Origin: Acanthosepion pharaonis
Taxonomy: Eukaryota > Mollusca > Cephalopoda > Sepiida > Sepiidae
Reading direction: 5' to 3'
Assembly: GCA_903632075.3 (NCBI GenBank)
Contig: CAHIKZ030005408.1
Location: 1,802,501-1,866,500, forward strand
Length of the DNA stretch: 64,000 nucleotides
Shown here: in pieces, positions 1 to 11,600 of the stretch
Numbering within the stretch: position 1 is the first letter of the stretch
How the letters are laid out: the number at the start of each line of letters is the position of its first letter
The notes under the pieces: generated by a model
What the model saw: the letters and a program-made list of their open reading frames with translations, nothing else
The model's database searches: none
What the model was told of the DNA's origin: nothing
Translations under genes and position numbers: made by a program

Positions 1-96
1 TAGAAAGAGAAGGAGAGAGAAGAGTGTTTTTTTTTTTTTTTTTCAGTAAAGGTCTTTCTTGGTATGTCTCAGCTTTTGAATTTTGGGCTTGGAGTT

Positions 97-205
97 TTAG
101 TGGACCAGCACTTGCCTGTTGGCTGAGATGTGTCTTTTCAACTGTTCATAAGTGATGAACATCACAATATTCCAGGAACCAAGACGCAGGAATGATGGGA
201 AGAAT
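97..205 (-). CDS. UCP2: UCP coding exon 5 (C-terminus)
   Basis: 109 nt from acceptor TTTTGTAG to TAA at 99-97. It completes the split glycine and encodes FFPSFLRLGSWNIVMF and TYEQLKR, the last carrier helix, then a short tail ending VLVH. No AATAAA is seen in the remaining 96 nt, so the poly(A) site lies outside the window. Confidence 0.94.
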
Positions 206-1385
206 CTACAAAAAAGTAAGAATTATTTACAATTAAAAAAAGAAAAAAATATATTGGTGTCTACGTGGCATTATAGTTTTACTTCAGAGGAAATGATTAA
301 AAAAGATGGCTGGAGGACACAATGGCCGAAATCTATATATATAAAGCTGTAGCCTCTGTCTGTTTGTCATTGAATTTTTCCTAGGGTTTTGGAGATAGAC
401 CCCCATAACTATATACATTCTGAAACTACATTACACAGGATACTTGGATAAATATATTTTATTTTGATCAAAGGGGGCCCCAGGGGGAACAAACACCCCA
501 ATGAAAATTTTATTCCCTTTGATTTAAATTAAATTTAAATTTGAACAAGGGAATGACTCCTATCCAAAATAAAGAAGGAGAAAGCCAGAAGATGAAGGTC
601 ACATCGGCAAGATTGAAATGAGACAATATGGATGTCAAGTTGAGCAAGAAATCACCAATCAGTGGGTAGTGCCTTATAATACATATTTGTTGTGACAATT
701 CAACTATCATATCAATGTTGAAATCTGCTCATCAATTCATTCAATCAAGTATTGCATCAAATACATATCAAAGGGGGTCAGATCAAGCTGTTTTTACACC
801 CTCCCACTGAAATTTGTTTTCCCTTTGATTTAAATTAAATTTAAATTTGAACATGGGAATGATTCCTATCTAAAGTATAGGAAAAAAGAGGTGGTCACAT
901 TGGCAAAATCATTAAGTAATATTGAAATACATCATTTTTCTCCACAAATTAATACAAAATGATTTAAAATCAATTTCTTAGAAAAAAAATGTGGGATACA
1001 CAGAAAAGCGTGGATACTTTGGCTAGTGTAATAATAAAAATGATGAAGATATTAGTCTGAATGTAAATAATGTATACAAAAGTATATATTGAAAATTAAC
1101 AAAATATCAGAAAAAGAAATTAAGTATCCAACAACAAATATGATTGGGTTTCATTCGTAATATATAAACTTTTGAAAAATTAATTAATTTAAATATTTTG
1201 AAACAAAAATGACATTGAGAAACATGCTATCAAGATTAAAGTAAAAATTTTGGTTAATTTTGTTAACACTCCAAGGTTATTTATATTGTCTTTTTGTAAT
1301 GGCTGTTTGCAGGAGAGGCTTTGTAAATTACAGATACAACAATAGTAACACCTTCAAACAATACTCAGTCTGACGCCACTAATTC

Positions 1386-1429
<44 letters not shown>

Positions 1430-1698
1430 TTTCCTTTACCCATCATGTGATCTAATTATTTCAAGATGAGGTCGACTGTGTTTGTTCTCTGGCGATCTGT
1501 GTTCAAATCCAAGTGTTGGTAGCAACACTTTATTTCTATATAACACACCTTCAGTACATTAAAATGATTTGCCAAACAAATTTATCTTGAAATCAGACAA
1601 AAGATTCGCAGAAGAGGATGAAGATGGATCAAGAATCCATTAAGTATTCCTCAAATTTTCAAAATGTTTTTTAAGTATCTTACTTATTATAAAATGCA

Positions 1699-1733
<35 letters not shown>

Positions 1734-3699
1734 TGTATGTTTATATATTGGATCGGATTTCCTACATTTTTCAACCGATTTCAACAAAACTTCACAGGAC
1801 TACATAAAATTACCTTGCAGTGGTTCTAACAGCGCCAAAAATTGGAAAAACAATTGTTTTTGCACGAAATCAATTTGAAAACACGATTAAGAGGCATCAC
1901 GAGAATGAAAGGGGGACAACTCATATCGAGTTATACTTATTATAAAACCCAGGTTGTGTGTGTGTGTGTGTGTGTCTGTTCGTTTATATATGGGATTGGA
2001 TTTCCTACATTTTTCAACCAATTCAACAAAACTTCACTTTGGGGGGGGGGCAGGTAGTGTTTCTTATTGTCTTGCACACTTTTTTCTTTATTTTTACATT
2101 CAGAATGCTTTAAAAATTCCATTTACAAGACAATTGTTTATAATAAAATTTTATTCAATCGGTAGACTCATAACAATTGAAAACAATGTTTTTGTTTGAG
2201 TTTGGGTTTGACCAATTCGTAAAAAAAAAAAACTAATTAAGACATGCGTGTCCATCAACCTTAAACAATAATCTTTGTCAATTTTATTTTTCAGTCTTTA
2301 TGATGGTCGATACTTGATCTATGTCTTACTGTTACATCCCTGGGCAACTACTGCTAGTCTCTTATAAAATTAAGTGCTTCCTACAGGATGCCAATTAGGA
2401 AATTCACCCAATACAAAGCTTGAGGGACAGTCAAGGTTATTGGTAATACAGAAAGAGGTGGACAACAGCAATGAAAGAGAAGGTGGTAGGAAGTGAAGAT
2501 TACGCAGATAAGGAGGGTAGTGATTGACCCTTTATTTGAAGGGCTTAAGACTGTATTGTTCAGAGAAGCATCTACATGGGTGGCTATTCGACAACAGTTC
2601 TTAAGAAAAACTTTCTCTTTTGGAATACGAAAGAAATGGGGGAGGAAATGAGAGAAATTTGACTAAAGAGTCCCCCCCCCACCTCCACCACCACAACCAA
2701 TCAGGCTTAATATCCAAATCTAGTTACAACATGTAGAGGTGATGAAAAGTTCTTGGACTGGTGTTTGGTCAGATTTTGGGAAGTGGGTCAAGCCAAAAAC
2801 ATTTCAGCACCCCTTAGCATACTGGTTTACTGGCTAAAGATAAGTTCATTTTATAACAGTGACAGATTTTGTCAGATTTTGAGATGAATTGTTAATATTC
2901 TATGATTTTTTGTTCTTGTTTTTGAACCATGTTTCAGCCTGTTTATTCTCCAGGCATCTTCAGGTGGAATTCTACCAGAAGAATACTCCAGATGGAATAG
3001 TCACTCACTATCTACTGTCCTCCTGATTACTCTTTTCTCTTCCCACTCATTAGTAATGTTTCTCTGTGAGGTATTGTAATTATTTATATTATTTACATTA
3101 TTCGGACTGTTGTCCTCATCTTTATTGCCATATTTACTGGCTAAATATAAGTTCACTTTATAACAGTGACAGATTTTGAGATGAATTGTTAATATTCTAT
3201 GATTTTTTGTTCTTGTTTTTGAATCATGATTTTGAACTCATCTTTATTGCCATATTCATGACATTTTGGCTGTTCTAGGCTACAGCCTTCTTCAGATGAT
3301 TAGAATTTCAAACTGGACCCTTTATTTCATCCACCAGGGTAGATTGTTCTAGTTCCACATGCTATGCCTCTTCCATATGTCTCAGTTACCTCCCTTTAAT
3401 TCAACTCTCCAAGTTTTGGTTCACCACTGCCGTAGCCAGATATTGAACTTACAACTCTTTTTCAATAACTAGATCCAACCAAAACTTTTATCGACTGGGC
3501 CATGTGTGCCCTTGTGAAATTCCAATCACCTGAAGAATGGCCGAGCATAGAACAACAAAAATATCATGAATATGGCAATGAGGATGCGGCAACAGTCTGA
3601 ACAATGTAAATAATGTAAGTAATGTTTCTGTTCCTAATTCTTCCACACCCAGTAACCCTTTGTCTTAGTGACTTTATTACCTTGCTTGGTGTGAAACTG

Positions 3700-3748
<49 letters not shown>

Positions 3749-4015
3749 TATATGTGTGTTTATGTGTGCATTTCTTAAAGAGGTCAATAGAATTTTGGTT
3801 GACTGAAATTCTTCTATGGCTGAGTATTTTAAAAGTATGCTGGTGGTTTCCTGTTACAGTGTAGAGGGGGTGGGTTCAAACCTTGTTGGAAGGTAATTTT
3901 TTTTTATTAAAACACTCAAATGCACAGGCTGGTAGACATAGATTTACACTATTTAAAAACAGGGATCTCTATTCAAACATGTGTATACACTAAATATAAT
4001 GTTTAAAGTAATAAG

Positions 4016-4061
<46 letters not shown>

Positions 4062-4219
4062 CTAAAACGTTATTTTTATTGGATACTCATATTTGAGTAG
4101 AGGCTCCATTTATTTATTAACCAGTATATTTATTTACCAGCCTGAATATTTGAGAGATCTGTCAGATTAATAAATAAAAAATTCATCCCTTTTCTTTAAC
4201 CTAAGTCTCTGCTTTCATC

Positions 4220-4307
<88 letters not shown>

Positions 4308-5490
4308 GTAGTGTCGCTGACAAATGATGACCCTGAAATCAGATATTAATTCAGGCCCAAAAAGGCACACCTAAGGAGACCTTCTGGGTTTTTAGTCATG
4401 TTTCTATAGAAAAAAAAAAAAGTATTTCCCAGAAGTTCATCTCTTTATATTTAATTACCTTATTTAGCACAAAGTGAATGAAATGAAATTGAGCAGGAAA
4501 TAAATTTTCCATGCCTAATTCACTATCTACACTGATGGCAATACACGATCTGTGCATCCTCATTTGTCAATACATATGAACAATTCATTGGAATCATACA
4601 CTCACATATAGATTTATATCTTAATAAAGAAGCATTTATAATCATGATGGAATTCAGTTTGTTGTCAATGGGAAGGGTGTATGTCACTTACCCTTTGTAA
4701 AAAGCAATGGGTCCTCCTTCTTTGTACATTTTCGCAGCACAGTTAAACACGCTTTTATACTGTCCTTGCTTGGAGTTCATGAAACGAGTCTTTACTACAT
4801 CGACAGGTGAGGCGATCACTGTAGCACAGAATCCGGCCCCAAATGCTGACACAAAATGACATGGCAGATTGTCATTCAGTATATTCCTGGTGAGGATGAA
4901 GTCTTTGAGAATGTCATAAGTCACAAGTTCTGAACAATTGACAACAACATTTCGAGCAATGTTTGGTGTCATTCCTAAAGAACACAAACAGAAAATAAAG
5001 AAAGGATTTGTAATAATAAGAACATAAAATAATGATTCAATGAGAAATTAGATGGGCAGAAAGATAGGGGGATGCAAAAGTAGGTATACAGTAAATATTT
5101 ACCAGTATTATAATAGTGGTTCTAGGATTCATTTAATACTAAAAGTCATTTAATTCATTAAAATCATTTTTATTATCTTTATTTTCATGATTTTTATTAT
5201 AATAACATTTATTATAACATTTATTTTTTAATAAATAATAATAATACATGTTTTGCAGGTAAAGAGAAATGTGATGGAGACAAACAGTTTGAATATTTGA
5301 GGGGGTGATATGTTTATTATTGATATAGTGTTATAAAAACCTGTGAGAATTCCAGTAAGATATCTTTAATCATTTCTAAGATACGGCTTAATCTAACAAC
5401 TGGACACTTTTGATGTTACACCTGGTATATATATATACACAAATAATGACAGAACATATGGAGTAAAAGTCTACAGTTTGTAACATGTAC

Positions 5491-5535
<45 letters not shown>

Positions 5536-5621
5536 TATCTACCATTGCCTGATGAAGTACATAGTATTGAAACATAAAAGCTTTTTTGTGTAGTGATGTA
5601 ATACATTTTTATTATAATCTA

Positions 5622-5687
<66 letters not shown>

Positions 5688-8600
5688 TGTGTATTTAGGC
5701 AGCAATCCTTCATTTATGCATGTTTCATTAAAAATGACAGACAAGTTATTACGATTAACCTTTTTTCAAATGTTTCTTGTGTTTGAACAAGTGTTTTCTT
5801 TTTTGGACACAGAGTGTGTAGAAACTGTCTGTCCAAATGTTCTATAATTCCCAGGGCTATACTTTTAGCCATTATCAAGGATGATTTTATTTTTTCAGTT
5901 TAATTGAGTGTGTGAATTGTGTGTATGTTTTAAGTGTTGTAGAGATATTTATTTTTCAAACACAGTTAGCACATTGTGGCCATGTTTGTTAATATTATTA
6001 ACTCAATTAAACTGAAAAAATAAAATCATCCTTGATAATGGCTAAAAGTATAGCCAAAAGCACTCAGAATTATAGAACATTTGGACAGTTTCTGTGTCCC
6101 AAAAAAGAAATATATATATATATATATATATATATACGGGTGCTGGTAAATTAGGTATACAGTAAATATTATACCAATATTATCTGTATTATAAAAATGA
6201 TTCTAGGATTCAATTAATGCTAGAATTTATTTAATTCATTAAAATCATTTTTAATATTTTTATTTTCATGATATTACATTTATTATAATTTTAATTTTTT
6301 AATACATAATAATAATAATAAATAAATGTTTTGCATGTAAAGAGGAGAGGAGTATGTGAATGACGGGTCAAAATTTTGAACATTTGAGAGATTGATATGT
6401 TTATTATTGATATGTTTATATAATGAGTACAATATGCTTTGTGTGCATGTTTTGTTTTTCATTACTGTATTGCACGCCCCCCTCCCCCCATATACACCAT
6501 TAATGATTTTGTTTGGCTGATTTTGTTTAGCAGCATATCAACCTCTATGGGTTATTTAATGCCGAAATCTAAATATTGTGAACATAGTTTTATGGCTTCA
6601 ACTACAGATAAATGTATTGTTGGTCACTGTGCTATAAAATGTATTGCTGGTATTTTTAGTATAAAAATGTAATTTTGGAGTGTTCACTATTTACCAATAA
6701 CAAGGACCCTAACAGGTGCTACCACCCCGGGGTCAGGGTGGGCCTTGGAACAACAGCAATTAAGGGGTGGTTCTGTGCTCCTCAAAATCTCCAATCTCCC
6801 AATCAGTGGCCTTGCTGTGGGATGTAGTTTAACATCATACACAAGACTAACCAGAAATGACAAATTAAAACTGACAATATATATTAAAAATGTGGGAATA
6901 TGCACTTTAGTACATTATTGATATATGTGTATTTCATATCTGCAATCTCTCTAATTTTTTTAGCCATTGAGCACAACTATTTTAATTTTTCCTCATTTGA
7001 GCTCTGACGAGAGAGGTATGAGAACCAATTAGTTTTTTCAATTTTTTTTTTCTCCCTCTTTCTTGATATATATTTCGTTTTTGATTTAGTATTCATGGGG
7101 ATTATATTTTTGCCACTAATGAAATAAAATTCTACTTACCTTTCCATAGTCCTCGGATTCCTTCTGTTAAAGCAATTGTCCGATATGCATGCAGGGTGCC
7201 ATTATATCGAGCGGGAACACCAGCTCTCTGGGCCTGCATACGTACTTTTACAACATCTGTGGGTTGGGCCACCATGATGGCAAGGGCCCCTGTAGTAATG
7301 CCTGCTGTCATTCGAGCAACAAACGATGGCTTTTGAGGATCTGGAATGAATGACATTTGGGAAGGCACCCGTTTAAATTACAGATTGTTGTTGAAATAAA
7401 GAGTAAAATAGAAAATAGGAAAACTATTTAATTCTATTAAGAAAACAAACATCCTTCTTTGGAATCCAAATATTCACCAAACAGAACAAGAAAAGAAGAA
7501 AAAAATAAAACCATCAAAATTTTTTTTTTCTAAGAAATCTTTTTTTATATATACACATGTGAATTCCCAAGCAAACATGTACATACACGGTTACAGTCAT
7601 GTACACCATTTTTTTTTGATTTGCAACTTCCCATTTTCATCGAGCACTCTGTGTTGTAATGATTACCAAGCTTGTCTTACAAGAACAATTATAACTGAAT
7701 CATGAGTTTGATCCTAACTGGGTGCCTAATATTTTCGGCCTTGTGTAACATCTAAGCTACACTTAGAAAATCAGCTTCTTTCTATTCTCATTGCTTAGAT
7801 CTGGGAATATAGACAACTATTACGGTTTTTAATTCGGAGTTTTCCTTATCTTAGAGTGGTTGCCAACCATGTCCAGCAAACTCAATCTGCTTTGCTATTT
7901 AGCCCATAGTTGGGGGAGAAAAGATGGATTCACACCTTTCCCAAGAGTATTTGCATGAAAGTGAATGTAACAATATTGGCTGGAATTTGAACTTGGCACT
8001 CCAATTTCTCAATCCAAGGCACTATCAATTACACCACCTGCACATCTCAAGAAGCACATATTAACAAGATAATAATTTAAGATATTTAGGATAAAATTTT
8101 AATTAAATATATTTCTCTGGCCTATATATTTCAGATTGATTTAATAAATAAAAATTAATATTGCACTTTGTTTGCACAATAATACCTGACCCCCATAAAA
8201 TATCCCTATCAAAGTGGTTAATAAAGGTAGACAGAATATCTGCTAATATAGCAGTAACTCAGGTAATGGTAATATTAGACGTTTCCCTATAAGGAAATAT
8301 TTGGCATTAATTAACTGAAAAGCCAGTTTCATTTTTGGTTGAAATTTATAAAATCTTTCTTGTAAAACACTTTTAGGAAAACAGGTTTTTCAAGTCCAGT
8401 AGCTGTTATTGCTCTTTTCAGTATTGATGGGGGTTTCCTTCCAAACTTTCTATTTGAAGTCGTGTGGCATGCTAACATGTTATTGTTCATATAAATATAC
8501 CTATATCTTGAAAATTTTACTCACATTGGTTGGTTGATACCAATTTCAGTGTGAAAACATTAAATTTGTATAATAAAGTCTGCTATAGTGTATGACTAAT

Positions 8601-11600
8601 TAAATATATTTATATACATGTATATTTTAAAATATTGAGATTTTGTAGTGAAACTTACTGTTTTTGAAGAGCTTTGTGTAATAATCCCTGAAAACGTCAT
8701 ATGATCCAATTCTGATGGATGCAAAACACATCTGTCTTTGTAAACCGGGAATAATTCCATTATAGAGACCGCGCACACCTTCTTCTTGAATGATAACTCG
8801 TATTGTACCAATTGGACCCTTGTATTTAAATACCTGTTCAACAGCTTTTGATGATACACCAAGCTTGCCTGCCTTTGTACCTCTCTCGCCTTGAATCTGA
8901 TTTGTAAGAGGAAAAAATAAAACATTATTTATAACACAAACGATTTTTCAAGCTAATTATATATGTAAATATATGCATACATATGGAAATCATTTCTATA
9001 TTTTAATTGTTTGTAATGCATTTTCTTAATGTATTGTGCTAGACAATTTTTCTCTACAGAATCTATTATACACATTTATAAGTCTACCATTCGCCCATGC
9101 ATTGAATATTGCTGCTAAATCAGTCTGGTGCTTCTGCTATGTATTTAGATTCTTGATAAAATCCAAAGAAGAATCTGCAATGTTATTGGTCCTGACCTGG
9201 CATCTCAGATTTAGTCACTTTCTCATCGCTGTAACAGCTTCCCTGTGACTTTTCTATAAATACTTTCATGCTAATTGTTCTGATGATTTTTCCTCTTTGG
9301 TACAAATTTTACATATAGGAAGTAGTTAAAACTTTATAGAGACTTTGTGGTATTATGGTGGCCGTAGTAAGAATGGTAAGAAAGAATGTGTTGTTTTGGT
9401 GTAAGGAATACTGTGGTATGTTTGGGTCAGTAATCATGGCTAGCTAAGTTTAACATAAAGCATATTCAAGACCAGCCATCTCTTATCCCCCCCTCTTTTG
9501 GCCTTGTGCCACACTTTTGTATTTTTCAGAATAAATATTGCTTCCCTCTTTGGTACCTTGACTTTATGAATTTAAGTGTAGTATTAGATTGGTGGCAAGG
9601 TCTCATCAACTTACAGTTGGAATGGCTTTACGTAACTGTAATTTCTATATTAACAATTTCTTCTCGTGTGTGGAACTCTCTTTTTGTTTCTTATTTCAAC
9701 TTTGATCTTCAAAAATTTAAATGCAATGTCAATTGGTTACTTCTGCCTTCTTAATTCCTGTTTTATTGTTTTCTCTCCTTAATAATGTTTTCTTTTTCTT
9801 GTATTCTCTCACACTCAGTAACCCCTTGCATCTTAGTGGCTTTGTCTTGCTTGGGGCGAAATGATTAAAAAAATAAAATAAAAATAATACAAAACATTAT
9901 TAAATTAAGCTGAATACATTTCATCAATAAATTATTTTCTTTACCTTTGTGAGTAGATTATTTATGTATTTCTTGAATAAATTATCTGTCGTCTAATTCT
10001 ATAGTCATTGACTTACACTTCTATTAATGGCTATGTTGGATAATTGCAAACTTACCATCTTTGATTTTCTAAGAATTACAATGTGAAATTTCTATACAAG
10101 ATTACTTGTGATTTATTTTGGTAAATAAAATTAAATTAACATATTCACTGTTACTTCGGCTATTTGAACCCTTACGCAAAGCCATCAATGTTATTGTTAA
10201 AGTTACCATTAGAAATTGCTATATAAGATTATTTATACTCCCCCTCCCCCATTTTTAAATAGCAGGTAAGACAGGGCTCTCTAGCCAGTCTAAAAAAATT
10301 CATTTTCTTATTAAGCCTTTGCAAGTTATTTAAAGCCAGAAAATATTTTACATTGTAAGTATTTTTTAGAGATAATAATGATTTTAGTTATACAAGTCTT
10401 ACTAATTAATCCATAGCTAGGGAGAAAAGAGTTGGATTCCTACCTCTCTCAAGGGCATTTGCACATAAGTGAATATAACAAGCCCAACTAGAAGTGGAAC
10501 TCAGATTAACAATTCCAAGACATTATTGATTACACCACCTGCACATCTAACCTTACAGCAACTGGTATTCCCTAGCCTTTACCTACCAAGTCTAAGAAAA
10601 GGACAATTCTGAATGCAAAACCATGGAGAAGGCAATGGGAAACAATTCCACTATCTTTACCAAGAATACATGGCAATTCACAGATAATAAAGAAAAAGAA
10701 GCTGTGGAGAGTCATGATCACTTACATCCTGAAGAGACATGGTATTAACCTTTAGCACTCTGCATTATTAATATTACTTCCTTTTCCACTGCATTCTTTT
10801 TCAAGACTTCTCAACTGCAGTTTTCCTTATTCTTAATTTCACTCAATGCCATAGCAGGATATGACAACACAACTATGAAATTCAAACACTATTGTTCAGG
10901 GACCAGAATCATCTTCAGTGGAAGGGTGAACATTTTTACAGCAAATGAAGCCACAAAGTGATAAAGGTTAAAAAAAGAATGCTTTATTTGAATAAATAAA
11001 ATTAAATTTTATTAAACTATAAAGGATAATGTTACTGTGTGTGTCCTTGGCTATATTTTTTGAGTGCCATGTAAGGCATATATGCATCAGAAGCATTATA
11101 TGTGCAGCAAGACATGTGTTTGTTGAGAAACAGTAAATATGTTACCTACTTATAAATCATTATTTGTAATGCCTCTCAAAAAAAATAAACAATTTGTAGT
11201 TAGGTTCATTGACAAACTATATTCAATGCCTTTGTCAATGATTTATTGACTACCCTCCTACACAAGACAGTTTTTTTTTAAAATTTTTACGAGACTTTAC
11301 CTAATCTAGCATAATGCTACAATAGTGGGGCACTCAGTGAGGAAATAAAAAAATACTAGAAATGGATTGCTACACAAGCTCCTTAACCATCACAAAAATA
11401 GTATTCCATTGGTAAAGAGGAAGTACCATTCAGACAACTTCTGTTTTTGGAACTGAATTCTGAGAGGATGCTTCCCTGAATATTGCAACTTTAACCCCTT
11501 CAAGTCTAGGATCAGATGTTATTTATCCTACATATCCTCATAATCTGTACAAACTTACTTCCCTTATGTCCATACAATAACTTTGTTCAGTAATCATCTA

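Larger units (their letters stand above)
206..4691 (-). other. UCP intron 4, overview
   Basis: 4.5-kb intron filled with repeats: palindromic AT repeats (501-870), paired TG-tract repeats (1685-2045), a LINE fragment (about 2450-2600), a LINE 3' end split by a nested insertion (3000-3705) and long TA/GA tracts. No additional exon was recognised. Confidence 0.8.
4975..7139 (-). other. UCP intron 3, overview
   Basis: 2.2-kb intron holding a 260-bp direct duplication, a long inverted repeat and several TA tracts. From about 6430 to 7080 I see no recognisable element. Confidence 0.75.

Noticed and set aside
8596..8925. 109-aa minus ORF as a separate gene
   Set aside because: It is a shadow frame over UCP exon 2; the UCP frame with proper splice sites explains the sequence.
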